DNA of 49,935 nt from an uncultured Ruminococcus sp. (GCA_902792115.1 CADAYJ010000043.1:1-49935); one strand, 5' to 3'; positions 15,774-24,750 are shown, counted from the stretch's first letter. The notes: generated by a model from the letters alone, not told the origin. A program made the numbers and translations.

Positions 15774-16847
15774 TCAGTCTGCACAATTTACAAGGTGAAC
15801 AATGTGCGAAATGCCGGGTATACTCTCGCCCTGCTGCACTATCGTAGGACTCATAAGCGCGCCCGTCGCGGCGAAAAGGACGTTTGAAAGCTCGCGCTTC
15901 CTCATTTTTTTCAGTATATACGAGCAGAGGACGGAGGCGCTGCAGCCGCAGCCCGAGCCGCCGGCGTGAACGTCCTGCGCCTCAAGGTCGAAGATCATCA
16001 GTCCGCAGTCGTTGTGGCGCGGCCGCAGATCGACGCCTTCCTTTTCCGTAAGCTCGTAAAGAAGCTGTGAGCCGACCTTTCCAAGATCTCCCGTGACGAT
16101 CAGATCGTAGTCCTCCGGCTTCGTGCCGGTATCCTCGAGATATCGGTAGATGGTGTCGGCTGCAGCGCCTGCCATCGCGGCGCCCATGTTGTTCGCGTCG
16201 GTGACGCCCATATCGACGATCCTGCCGCAGCAGACGTGTGCAACGCCGATCTGCCGGGCGATGTGAGCGCCGATCTTCGACAGACTCTCGTTCTCGGCAA
16301 GAAACGCGCCGTTTTCGTAAGCCGCGACGAGAACGCAGCCCGAGCCTGTCACGGTCCACTGAGCCGTCGGAGTGCGCTGTCCGCCGTATTGCAGAGGGTA
16401 CCGGAACTGTCGCTCCGCCGAGCAGAAGTGAGACGACGTAACCGCCGCCGCGATATCGGCAGCGCCGCTCTCCGTAACGACGGACGCAAGCGCGAGAGTC
16501 TGCGCCATCGTCGAACACGCGCCGTACTGACCGATAAAAGGAATACCAAGCTCGCGCAGACCGTAGCTCGACGAGATGCACTGATTGAGCAGATCGCCGG
16601 CGAAAACGCAGTTTACGGCGCTGCTCTCAATGTGGGCGCTCTCCAGCGCAAGACCGACCGCCTTCCTCTGCAAAGCCGCCTCCGCCTTCTCCCACGTCTC
16701 GCCGCCCATCGTCGTATCAGTGAAAATTTTATCGAACCACGACGCAAGCGGCCCCTCGCCCTCTTTTTTGCCGACAGCCGAGCCGAATCCCACGACGCGC
16801 GGCATTCCCGTAAGCTCCAGCGTCCTTTCTCCCATTCGTTTTATCAT
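15774..16847 (-). CDS. spoVAD: Stage V sporulation protein AD (SpoVAD)
   Basis: From the ATG at 16847 (MIKRMGERTLELTGMPRVVG) the product is 357 residues, near the usual ~340. It has the thiolase-like fold of SpoVAD, including YGACSTMAQTLALAS, the ERQFRYPLQYGGQR segment, TGDLGKVG and GGSGCGCSASV. In Bacillus, SpoVAD binds dipicolinic acid and works with SpoVAC/SpoVAE in moving it into the forespore. Here spoVAC and spoVAE are not adjacent: the gene is flanked by a PAP2 gene and a divergent helical-bundle gene. No clear sigma-G promoter was found in the gap 16848-17104. Confidence 0.92.
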   Translation of the reverse strand: MIKRMGERTLELTGMPRVVGFGSAVGKKEGEGPLASWFDKIFTDTTMGGETWEKAEAALQRKAVGLALESAHIESSAVNCVFAGDLLNQCISSSYGLRELGIPFIGQYGACSTMAQTLALASVVTESGAADIAAAVTSSHFCSAERQFRYPLQYGGQRTPTAQWTVTGSGCVLVAAYENGAFLAENESLSKIGAHIARQIGVAHVCCGRIVDMGVTDANNMGAAMAGAAADTIYRYLEDTGTKPEDYDLIVTGDLGKVGSQLLYELTEKEGVDLRPRHNDCGLMIFDLEAQDVHAGGSGCGCSASVLCSYILKKMRKRELSNVLFAATGALMSPTIVQQGESIPGISHIVHLVNCAD

Positions 16848-17104
16848 AAAAACCAGCCTTTCTGTTTTTCCGTTATTATTTAACAGCTTCGCCGGTAAAT
16901 GCAAGGAAAAAGGTGGAAGGAATACTTTCACCGCTGCCGGGTACAATAATTCCACCATCAGTCACTATTCGGCATCCTCCGCTTAAAAACAAAAATCAAA
17001 TATTTTCATTACGATTTTTTCCTCTCAGCGGTATCCGAAGGGTGCTAAGGGGCTGCCGAACAGTTACCGTCATAAAAAAAACCGCCCAAACGGCGGAGGA
17101 AAGG

Positions 17105-17560
17105 GTGTTAGCTTTGGCACAAAAGATCATCAACAGCGATACGATTAAGCTGCTGCGCGAGTGCAGCGCCGGAATACAGATGGGCATAGAGTCGATCAAA
17201 GAGGTGCTGCCGGACGTCAAAAGCGACGAGCTGCGCGGTATCCTGGAGGACTGCAAGCGCAAGCACGAGGAGCTTTGGCAGGATACGACCGATATTCTGA
17301 ACGACTACGGAGACAGCGGCAAGGAGCCTCCGGCGGTCGCTTCCGGTATGTCGTGGCTCAAAACGACGTTCAGGCTGACTGTCGATCCGTCTGATTCAAC
17401 CGTCGCCGACCTCATGACGGACGGCTGCGATATGGGCGTGAAGTCGATCAGGCGCTATCTGAATCAGTACGCAGCCGCCGAGGACAAGGTGAAGCAGCTT
17501 GCCGAGAGACTCATCGTGATCGAGGAATCCGCAGCCGATGAGATCAAGAAGTTCCTGTAA
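17105..17560 (+). CDS. Helical-bundle protein, possibly ferritin-like/DUF2383-like
   Basis: I choose the GTG at 17105, four bases after GGAGGA; a TTG at 17114 is the alternative. The ~151-residue product is almost entirely amphipathic helix with four predictable helices (about 6-40, 45-75, 98-125, 128-150) joined by short loops. The third includes TVADLMTDGCDMGVKSIRRYL. This layout resembles small ferritin-like or DUF2383 proteins, but no metal-binding Glu/His pattern is certain. It is divergent from spoVAD, and a CCGCC/GGCGG hairpin overlaps its ribosome site. The function is unknown. Confidence 0.75.
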   Translation: MLALAQKIINSDTIKLLRECSAGIQMGIESIKEVLPDVKSDELRGILEDCKRKHEELWQDTTDILNDYGDSGKEPPAVASGMSWLKTTFRLTVDPSDSTVADLMTDGCDMGVKSIRRYLNQYAAAEDKVKQLAERLIVIEESAADEIKKFL

Positions 17561-17579
17561 CAAAAAGATTTCTTTTTCA

Positions 17580-17625
17580 CACCGAGTTTTCAACAAGCCA
17601 ACGTGTCATTGTTGAAAACTCGGTG
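17580..17625. repeat. Perfect 17-bp inverted repeat in a convergent gap
   Basis: CACCGAGTTTTCAACAA (17580-17596) is perfectly complementary to 17609-17625 with a 12-base loop. It begins 19 bp after the helical-bundle gene's stop and is not followed by a T run. The arms contain TTTTCAACA, and TGTTGAAAA and TGTGGAAAA occur at 17731 and 17749, all resembling weak DnaA boxes. It may be a terminator or a protein-binding palindrome. Confidence 0.7.
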
Positions 17626-17759
17626 GAAACTGTTAATAAGTCTGTGAAATTATTATAATTGTTACAGAAAGATTACATATTATGTGGCATTATCGACTCT
17701 TTATTACAAAAGAATTACACAAATTTTGCGTGTTGAAAACTTTCCCTATGTGGAAAACA

Positions 17760-19364
17760 TCAGCTTTTGAGTTGTTTGTTCGCTTCGATATACTCATCAT
17801 AGCTCGATGTGATATCCTTGATGCCCTCTTTTTCTATGACGATAATGCGGTTTGCAACCGTCTGGATAAACTCGTGGTCATGCGAAGCGAAGAGCACGAT
17901 CCCCTTGAACGCGCAGAGACCGTTGTTGACGGCGGTGATCGACTCGAGGTCGAGGTGGTTCGTCGGCTGATCGAGAACGAGGACATTTGAGCCGAAGAGC
18001 ATCATGCGCGAGAGCATACAGCGGACGCGCTCGCCGCCGGAAAGAACATTGACAGGCTTGAAAACGTCCTCGCCGGAAAAGAGCATCTTTCCGAGGAAGC
18101 CGCGCAGATACGTCTCCGTGCGGTCGTTTGAGTTGTTGTACTGAGAGAGCCAGTCGAGAAGCGTCATGTCGCAGCCGTCGAAGAACTCGCTGTTATCCTT
18201 CGGAAAGTACGACTGAGTCGTCGTGCCGCCCCACTTGAACGTGCCCTCGTCCGGCTCGGAGCGCTCCATGAGGATCTCGAAAAGCGCCGTTACAGCGTTC
18301 TCGTTCTCGCAGAGGAACGCGACCTTGTCGCCCTTCTCGAGGCGGAACGTCACGTTATTGAGCAGCTTTTCGCCGTCGATCGTCTTGGAAATTCCCTCCA
18401 CCTCGAGGATCTCCTTGCCCGGCTCTCTGTCCATGTTGAAGCCCACCCACGGATAGCGGCGCGAGGAAGCCGGAAGCTCCTCGACGGTCAGCTTGTCGAG
18501 CAGCTTCTTTCTCGAAGTAGCCTGCTTCGACTTCGACTTGTTCGCGGAGAAGCGCGCAATAAAGCTCTGCAGCTCCTTGATCTTCTCCTCGTTCTTCTTG
18601 TTCTGCTGCTTGATCATCTGCTGGATAAGCTGCGACGACTCGTACCAGAATTCGTAGTTGCCGACGTACATCTTGACCTTGCCGTAGTCGATATCAACGA
18701 TGTGCGTGCAGACGGTGTTGAGGAAATGACGGTCATGCGACACGACAATGACGGTTCCCTCGTAATCGAGGAGAAAATCCTCCAGCCACGATACGGCTTC
18801 AACGTCGAGGTTGTTCGTCGGCTCGTCGAGAAGAATGATGTCGGGGTTTCCGAAAAGCGCCTGAGCGAGAAGCACCTTGACCTTCTCGTTACCGGTGAGG
18901 TAGCTCATCTGCGTGTAGAGAACGCTGTCGTCGAGGCCAAGCCCCTGAATGAGCTTCGAGGCGTCGCTCTCCGCCTCCCAGCCGCCAAGCTCCGCAAATT
19001 CCGCTTCAAGCTCGCAGACGCGGATACCCTCCTCGTCCGTCATTTCGCCCTTCGCGTAAAGCTCGTCCTTTTCCTTCATGATGTCGTAGAGCTTCTTATT
19101 GCCGATGATCACGGTATCGAGTACCGTAAAGTCGTCGTAGGCGAAGTGATCCTGCTTCAAAACGGACATTCTCGTATCCTTTTTGATAACGACCTCGCCC
19201 GTCGTTGAGTCAAGCTCGCCGGAGAGGATCTTCAGAAATGTAGATTTGCCTGCGCCGTTCGCGCCGATAACGCCGTAGCAGTTTCCCTCGGTGAATTTGA
19301 GGTCAACGTCCTTGTAAAGAGGCGTACCGCTGAAATTCAGGCTTACGTTTGATACGGTTATCAT
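17760..19364 (-). CDS. ABC-F family ATPase (YkpA/YbiT type)
   Basis: The 534-residue soluble protein has two ABC domains and no membrane helices. The first has Walker A GANGAGKST, signature LTGNEKVK and Walker B LLDEPTNNLD, a pattern typical of the YkpA/YbiT subgroup. An interdomain linker (about 240-310) is charged and helical. The second has a Walker A-like region, signature LSGGERVR and Walker B LVLDQPTNHLD, with Gln in place of the usual catalytic Glu. ABC-F proteins act at the ribosomal E site in translation or antibiotic protection; no evidence separates these roles here. The ATG follows GAAGGGA. Confidence 0.93.
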   Translation of the reverse strand: MITVSNVSLNFSGTPLYKDVDLKFTEGNCYGVIGANGAGKSTFLKILSGELDSTTGEVVIKKDTRMSVLKQDHFAYDDFTVLDTVIIGNKKLYDIMKEKDELYAKGEMTDEEGIRVCELEAEFAELGGWEAESDASKLIQGLGLDDSVLYTQMSYLTGNEKVKVLLAQALFGNPDIILLDEPTNNLDVEAVSWLEDFLLDYEGTVIVVSHDRHFLNTVCTHIVDIDYGKVKMYVGNYEFWYESSQLIQQMIKQQNKKNEEKIKELQSFIARFSANKSKSKQATSRKKLLDKLTVEELPASSRRYPWVGFNMDREPGKEILEVEGISKTIDGEKLLNNVTFRLEKGDKVAFLCENENAVTALFEILMERSEPDEGTFKWGGTTTQSYFPKDNSEFFDGCDMTLLDWLSQYNNSNDRTETYLRGFLGKMLFSGEDVFKPVNVLSGGERVRCMLSRMMLFGSNVLVLDQPTNHLDLESITAVNNGLCAFKGIVLFASHDHEFIQTVANRIIVIEKEGIKDITSSYDEYIEANKQLKS

Positions 19365-19458
19365 ATTATCTTTCCCTTCTTAGCTTATAGATCGTCACGC
19401 AAAAAACGTCTCCGCTCTTTGCTGTCCGCACTAGGTTTCTATTATATCAACTTCCCGC

Positions 19459-19496
19459 AAAAAAAGCAACCCTCCGCATTCGCGAAGAGCTGCTTT
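19459..19496 (-). terminator. Terminator of the GTPase/GAP1-like operon
   Basis: Minus-strand AAAGCAGCTC pairs with GAGGGTTGCTTT around a GCG/CGC loop stem, followed by T7 (A tract at 19459-19465). It starts just after the stop codon at 19506. Confidence 0.7.
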
Positions 19497-19505
19497 GCAT
19501 TGTCA

Positions 19506-22500
19506 TTATTTTTTGAAGCGTCCGAACAAACCGCCGCTGCCCTTCTGGCGTTCCTTCGTGACGTTGATCTCGAACATCGCCATAAGGTCGGGGTTGCCGG
19601 TGCCGGAAGCCGCCTTGTGGAGCTTCTTCTGCTGATCCTGATAGAGATGCGGCTGAATGAAGCTGTGGTATGTATCCTGACACTCGACGGAGAGCAGCGT
19701 GTTTCTGCCTGCGCCGGAGGCGTTCAGAATGAGCTTCCAGAGCGTGTTGAGGAAGTCCTCAACGACTGCCGACTCATCATGCTCAAAGACGTAGACGTAT
19801 TTAAGTCCCATAAGCACGTAAAGAGACGCGATCCAGTGGTCGTCGCCCTCGCAGATGCTCTTGAGGTAGAAGAGCGAATGCGACTCGTCATGCTTCTGAG
19901 CGTACATTCTCGCAAGCGCAAGGATCGTGATCCTCTCATGATCGATCGTGGCATGACCGTCCATGATCTTTCTGCGGTTGTTGTTGAGATAGCGGTTGAT
20001 CCTCTTTGTGCAGTAAAGCAGGTTCTCCGCCGTAGCCGGAACGTAGCCCGTGCCGGCGCTGACAAGCTGACCGATGCGCTCGATGAAGTAATCGACCGTC
20101 TCCTCGGTGCCGCCGTTGTCGATAAGGTAGCACATCTCAACGATGTCGCTCTGCGGCTCGGTGAGCTTTAGCGGCAGCGCCCAGCCGTAATCTATGATGC
20201 CTCTGTAAAGAAGGGCGATATATTCCTCCTTTACCTCGGGAACACGTGTGATATCTTCAAATACGATCGTAAAGTACTCGGCGAACTGAGACATGATCTC
20301 GTCGCAGTACGGCTTTTCGATGATCTTGCTCTCCGTGTCGAGAATACCGATCCAGCAGTTCTCGATCATCTGATCGGCGAACGCCGAATAAACGCTCGTC
20401 CAGACGTATACGTAAGCCATCGGGAGCTTCCTTACGAAGCCCTCGCTCTCTGCCGCTGCGATGAGCATATCGAAGGCGTTCATATCCTGCATGATATACT
20501 CGAGCAGGTAATTCGACTTGTCGCTGTCCGGCGCGTAGAGCGCGAGGAAAAGACCGTACATTCTGATCGTTCCGATGATCTCGGAAAGGAGCTGCATTCT
20601 GTTCTCCTCGTCGTTCATGTCGATAATATCCTGAATGTGCTCGTATGCCTTCTGCGGATCTGTCTCCATCTGCGGCGCAACGATCGCCTCGATAACCTCC
20701 CACGTCGATTTATATCCGACGTTGGCTCTGATCCTTGCGACCTCAATTATATACAGTGAATCTGCATACCCTTCAAGTGTGGGATCGCCGAGATACATCT
20801 CCGGGAAGAGATATTCCTCTCCGTTGGTGTTCTGAATGACGAAAATATACTGCTCGATCCAGACTGTTTCTATGTACTCTCTGTCTGCAATGAGACCGTG
20901 GCGCAGCACCTTCATGAAGAGCGGGAAGAAATCGGGATAAGCCGCGATGTCGCACTCCGTCTCAAGGCCGAAGATAGCCTTGCCCATGCTGACGATCGTG
21001 TCGTCATACTGCTCGAAGCGATCCATCTGCTCGCCGATAGCGACGACAAGCTCGGCCGCCGTTTCGGGTGAACAGTAGTCCGTAAGCTCGACAACGCGCT
21101 TGCAGATATCCATGACATTGTCGGGCGGAGCCTCCTTGCGAAGCTGCTTCGTCGACATTCTCGTGCAAAGCTCGAAGTCCTGAGCCGCGAGAGCGTTGCC
21201 GTAACACTTGTCGATAATAGCCGTGATATCTTCACGCTGCTGGCGAAGCATCGGAATATCCTCCGCGTCGAGAAGCAGGCTGATCATCGAATAAGAAGGC
21301 TTCGTCTCGGGATCGTTCTTCATCTGCTCGAGATACTTCGTAAACTGGTCGCGGTATTCGTCCACATCGCGGTCGTCCAGCTTCTCGGCGATCATCGCGA
21401 CCGTCTTTTCCTTAGCTGTGCCGACGTCTACGGAGTGCATGAGAAGCGTTATCATGTTCTCGTAGCAGACCTTCAGCTTTTTCGTGTCCGGATTTTTGAG
21501 GAGCGTCATAATAACACTCTCCAGCTTGTCGGAGCACGGCTCCCCGCTCTCTCTGATCGAGAAAATGAGCATCGCTACGCCCTTGTAGATCGCGGGGAAC
21601 ATCGGGATCGACGTACCGATCGAAAGAAGGAATGCGGCAAGCGCGCCCTGCTCGTCGATCGTCTCACCCTCGGTAAATTTATACAGCTCCGTAAGCGCGT
21701 CCATGATCGCAGGGAGCTTTGCTATCTTGTCTACGTTCTTGCCGAACGCGATCGTCATGAAGTTGTGGAACTTCTCGATCGCCTCGGCGTCGTCCTTTAT
21801 CTGCCAGAGGTAACGCCCGAAAGAGCCTGCCTGAGCGTCGGTATTGATGATGCCGTGCTGCAGGTCAAAGAGCGATATCTCGCCCTCCGTAAGCCCGTCC
21901 GTGTATTTTCCGGAAAGGATACGGAACTTGTAGTCGTTAAGAAGCTCGTTCTTCGGGTTATCGTTCCAGTACGAAACGGCGCTGAAGAAACGTGTGATAC
22001 AGTCGGGAAGCAGCGCGAGAAGTGCCGCGATCAGCTTTTCGCCATCGGGGCTGCCGCCGTGCTCGTTCCACGAATCCTCCGTGATGTTCGGAGTCATGAG
22101 GGCTACCCAGCCCTTTGAAGAAACGCGGATACAGATCGCCGAAACGATCCGCGCGAACGTCTCCTCGTCTATGAAGCACTGCTCGAATATCGTATCGTCA
22201 AATTTGGGCAGCTCCTTATCCGGCATTTTCAGCGAGTCCTCAACAGTTACGGGATTGCCGCTGTTGAGACCGCCGTCTGTACGCTCGGCGACCTTCTGAT
22301 AATTGTCGAAGCACGAAAGCGTGCAGAGGCTTTCGGGGTGAGCGAGCAGATACCGTCTGTCCTGCCCCTTGTCGTCGTCCGCGATCATGTATGTGTGTGT
22401 GAACGATACAGTGCCGCGGTTATCGCAGAGATCCGTAACGCGGAAGGTCCTCATCGCCATGAGAACTCCCCTGTATTCAAACATTCGCAGAACGCCTCTG

Positions 22501-22694
22501 TTCTCTGCGGCGCCGCTCTTTACCGCCGCGTCGGGAAACGCAGCGTGCTCGGAGATAACCTTGTTTAACTCCTGCTGGCGTGCCGAAGAAAGGCTCCCGA
22601 TCACTTCGGAAACAGCCGCCGTTTTAAGCCCGGCAGCATTCGCGTGATCGTAAACGCCCTTTGCACAGCGAAGGATCAAATGCTGTCCTATCAT
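19506..22694 (-). CDS. GAP1-like large helical partner of the adjacent GTPase
   Basis: This 1062-residue protein has no signal peptide or membrane helix. The N terminus (about 1-150: MIGQHLILRCAKGVYD, then FRVTDLCDNRGTVSFTHTYM) resembles the N-terminal domain of GTPase-associated protein 1 (GAP1-N2-like), a family described with TRAFAC-type GTPases in bacterial conflict systems. The remaining ~900 residues are mostly helical and repeat-like. The C terminus ends in a basic, amphipathic GGLFGRFKK. Its ATG overlaps the stop of the GTPase gene (ATGA), so the two are translationally coupled and a stoichiometric complex is likely. The GAP1 name rests on recognition of the N-terminal pattern and the gene pair, not on a search. 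No effector or nuclease domain was seen. Confidence 0.72.
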   Translation of the reverse strand: MIGQHLILRCAKGVYDHANAAGLKTAAVSEVIGSLSSARQQELNKVISEHAAFPDAAVKSGAAENRGVLRMFEYRGVLMAMRTFRVTDLCDNRGTVSFTHTYMIADDDKGQDRRYLLAHPESLCTLSCFDNYQKVAERTDGGLNSGNPVTVEDSLKMPDKELPKFDDTIFEQCFIDEETFARIVSAICIRVSSKGWVALMTPNITEDSWNEHGGSPDGEKLIAALLALLPDCITRFFSAVSYWNDNPKNELLNDYKFRILSGKYTDGLTEGEISLFDLQHGIINTDAQAGSFGRYLWQIKDDAEAIEKFHNFMTIAFGKNVDKIAKLPAIMDALTELYKFTEGETIDEQGALAAFLLSIGTSIPMFPAIYKGVAMLIFSIRESGEPCSDKLESVIMTLLKNPDTKKLKVCYENMITLLMHSVDVGTAKEKTVAMIAEKLDDRDVDEYRDQFTKYLEQMKNDPETKPSYSMISLLLDAEDIPMLRQQREDITAIIDKCYGNALAAQDFELCTRMSTKQLRKEAPPDNVMDICKRVVELTDYCSPETAAELVVAIGEQMDRFEQYDDTIVSMGKAIFGLETECDIAAYPDFFPLFMKVLRHGLIADREYIETVWIEQYIFVIQNTNGEEYLFPEMYLGDPTLEGYADSLYIIEVARIRANVGYKSTWEVIEAIVAPQMETDPQKAYEHIQDIIDMNDEENRMQLLSEIIGTIRMYGLFLALYAPDSDKSNYLLEYIMQDMNAFDMLIAAAESEGFVRKLPMAYVYVWTSVYSAFADQMIENCWIGILDTESKIIEKPYCDEIMSQFAEYFTIVFEDITRVPEVKEEYIALLYRGIIDYGWALPLKLTEPQSDIVEMCYLIDNGGTEETVDYFIERIGQLVSAGTGYVPATAENLLYCTKRINRYLNNNRRKIMDGHATIDHERITILALARMYAQKHDESHSLFYLKSICEGDDHWIASLYVLMGLKYVYVFEHDESAVVEDFLNTLWKLILNASGAGRNTLLSVECQDTYHSFIQPHLYQDQQKKLHKAASGTGNPDLMAMFEINVTKERQKGSGGLFGRFKK

Positions 22695-24430
22695 TTCTTA
22701 GCTCCACCACCTGTTTTGAACAGTCGTGTAAATACGTTGTCTTTCTTGACCTTGAGGACATACTCCGGACGCTCCTGACTGATCGCGCCTTCCTTCTCGT
22801 TGAAGGTCATAGCGCAGTTCTTGAGCCAGATATCGTAGTTCGCGTCGGGCTGGACGTTGTATGTCTCGTCGTCCATCGGCGGGATCATATCGAACTTCAT
22901 GAGGAACGTCAGGATCGGAAGCTCGAGGAATCTCGGCTGAACGTCGTCCGCAGGTACGGGGGAGGCTACGATCTCGCGGGCGTAATCGAGCTTCTGCTGA
23001 TCCGTCGCGAGCTTGTTGTACTCCTCATACTGCTTGATAGTAACGATCCTCTTGATCGTTCTTGTGCCTGCGCCGTCGTCCGTCGGAACGTCGAGGTCAA
23101 GGATCTTGACGTTGGAGCCTACGGAGGACACCGGAATGTGAGCCGCGTTCGTAAAGAACTGGTCGATCGTGCTCATCCAGTTGCCGCCCTGGTCGAGCTT
23201 CTGGAGCACGCTCTTCGTGTTGACCATCAGCGGATTATATACGTCCTTCGCCCAGTTCCTGCCCTGGATACCGGAGAAGTACTTGACATTGTAATTGTGC
23301 GCCACAACGGGGCTGTTCGGGTTGATGCCGAGCTTGTCGCCGTATGTGATCAGCTCGTCGCTCTTCGTCATAAGGCAGACCGTCGGCTTCTTGACTGCCG
23401 CGTTCTCGGCGAGGATATTAAAGATCTTCTGCACCGTCTGGGACATTGCGACCTGAGCCGTCATATCCTTCGAGGTTCCTGTGATCTCCGGGAGCTGCTT
23501 TCTTACGAAGCTCAGAGCGAACGGATCGTTGAGCACCATAAGTCCGTCTACTCTCTGGCAGATCTGAACCGTTCTCTGGTACGCCTCGCTGCTCGTCTGC
23601 TCACCGGTCTGTGTGAAAAGCTCGCCGACGGCGTCGCGGAAGCAGAGAATACACGTTGTCGTGTTGGCGTCGCCTACCTTGCCGTTTTCAACGGGGCGGT
23701 AGCTGACTTTAAGGCAGTGCGGCGGCGGAATGACCTGTGTTGTGGACGGGAACTCGCCCGTCTCCGCGAACTTAGCCGCAGTCTGATATATAACGTCCGT
23801 TTCGTTGGAATCGAGGTGAGAATCCACCCAGTTTACAAGGATCTTGCCCTTGTGAACGTTCGTATCGTAGTTGCCGTGGATATACTCAAACGCCTGCATT
23901 GTAAGGAAAACCGTCTTGCCTGCCGTTGAGTTGCCTATCATAGCAACAGTGAACGTCGGGATCGTGCCGGCCTCGGCAAGAAGACGCTTCTTGCAGTAGG
24001 GGCAGTATTTCCTTGTGAGTCTGCCGTCATACAGCTTGCTGCCGATCTTCAGGCCTCTTACCTCGTAGCCCATTACGAGAGCGCCCTTCTCGACGCAGTC
24101 CTCGTTGCCTACGTAGCGGGGGAGCTTCAGACCTCTTGCGTTGATGACCTTAACAGCCTCCGCGTGCTTCTGAAGCTCGTTGCCCGTAACGAACTGAGCC
24201 TCGGACGAGGAGTCGGAGCCGGAGCTGAACATATCGTTTCCTCCGCCCATACCGGTCATAGCGTTTCCGAAGAAGCTGTCGTCAAGGTCAAGATCCTCGC
24301 CGACGTTGTAATCGTCCGCGTCACGCTCGGTATAACCGAACTCAAGGTCGTTTGCGTTGAGTCTGAACACTGCCGCATAGGAGGGCACGTTCTGCAGGCA
24401 GTAAACGCATTTTATCTTGTAGTAACTCAT
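22691..24430 (-). CDS. Zinc-ribbon TRAFAC-like GTPase (DO-GTPase2-like)
   Basis: The 579-residue protein opens with CVYC (C8, C11). After an acidic, Gly/Ser-rich insert (about 30-90), a second CPYC (C143, C146) completes what looks like a split zinc ribbon. A P-loop GTPase follows: GNSTAGKT at 166-173, a G3-like DAVGE near 266-270, and LMTKSDE as the base-specificity (NKxD-like) motif. The C terminus is basic (FTRLFKTGGGAKK). It is the first gene of a two-gene operon with the GAP1-like gene, transcribed from an extended -10 promoter after a ~285-nt leader. Similar GTPases in Kaur/Aravind-type conflict systems are thought to act as switches for immune complexes. That role here is inference. 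Confidence 0.8.
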   Translation of the reverse strand: MSYYKIKCVYCLQNVPSYAAVFRLNANDLEFGYTERDADDYNVGEDLDLDDSFFGNAMTGMGGGNDMFSSGSDSSSEAQFVTGNELQKHAEAVKVINARGLKLPRYVGNEDCVEKGALVMGYEVRGLKIGSKLYDGRLTRKYCPYCKKRLLAEAGTIPTFTVAMIGNSTAGKTVFLTMQAFEYIHGNYDTNVHKGKILVNWVDSHLDSNETDVIYQTAAKFAETGEFPSTTQVIPPPHCLKVSYRPVENGKVGDANTTTCILCFRDAVGELFTQTGEQTSSEAYQRTVQICQRVDGLMVLNDPFALSFVRKQLPEITGTSKDMTAQVAMSQTVQKIFNILAENAAVKKPTVCLMTKSDELITYGDKLGINPNSPVVAHNYNVKYFSGIQGRNWAKDVYNPLMVNTKSVLQKLDQGGNWMSTIDQFFTNAAHIPVSSVGSNVKILDLDVPTDDGAGTRTIKRIVTIKQYEEYNKLATDQQKLDYAREIVASPVPADDVQPRFLELPILTFLMKFDMIPPMDDETYNVQPDANYDIWLKNCAMTFNEKEGAISQERPEYVLKVKKDNVFTRLFKTGGGAKK

Positions 24431-24715
24431 GTGATAAAATCATCCTTTCGTAAAAGACGTTCGTAAGAAGCCTCATTGGCTCTGACAACATACATAATCT
24501 ATCTCAGACGGCTGCGGATCGCTCCGTTCCGCCCTGAATTAACGAGATCACCTCACAGCGCCGCCGCATTTTTTCACCTTGACGGGGAGAAACACAAGCG
24601 GCCGCACCGTGAAGCTGCGTCGGCATATTGCATGAAAGATAAGCTGCCGTTCGCCGCTCCGGGGTACATTTAACAGACCGCTCCGTCTGCACTTCGTAAA
24701 AAATCCCGAAATTCA
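24431..24715 (-). promoter_or_regulatory. ~285-nt untranslated leader of the GTPase operon
   Basis: The stretch between the predicted transcription start (~24715) and the GTPase ATG holds no convincing open frame on the minus strand. It is more G/C-rich than the flanking AT-rich promoter zone and contains several short complementary segments such as GCGGCGAACGGCAGC and GCGGCGGCGC. No riboswitch consensus was recognised. The AAAGGA ribosome site is 12 bases before the ATG, farther than usual. Confidence 0.4.
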
Positions 24716-24721
24716 CTAATT

Positions 24722-24750
24722 ATTGTAGCATATTTATATTGAAAATTCAA
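24722..24750 (-). promoter_or_regulatory. Extended -10 promoter of the GTPase/GAP1-like operon
   Basis: Minus-strand TTGAAT (24745-24750), a 17-bp spacer and TGC-TACAAT (-10 at 24722-24727) make a strong sigma-A promoter. The region 24760-24945 upstream is AT-rich with no gene. Confidence 0.78.

Noticed and set aside
17105-17560. Firm ferritin assignment
   Set aside because: The helical layout fits, but conserved iron-binding Glu/His residues could not be identified.
22661-23929. Plus-strand open frame of 422 codons opposite the GTPase gene
   Set aside because: It is a mirror of the GTPase codon pattern, with no recognisable domain.
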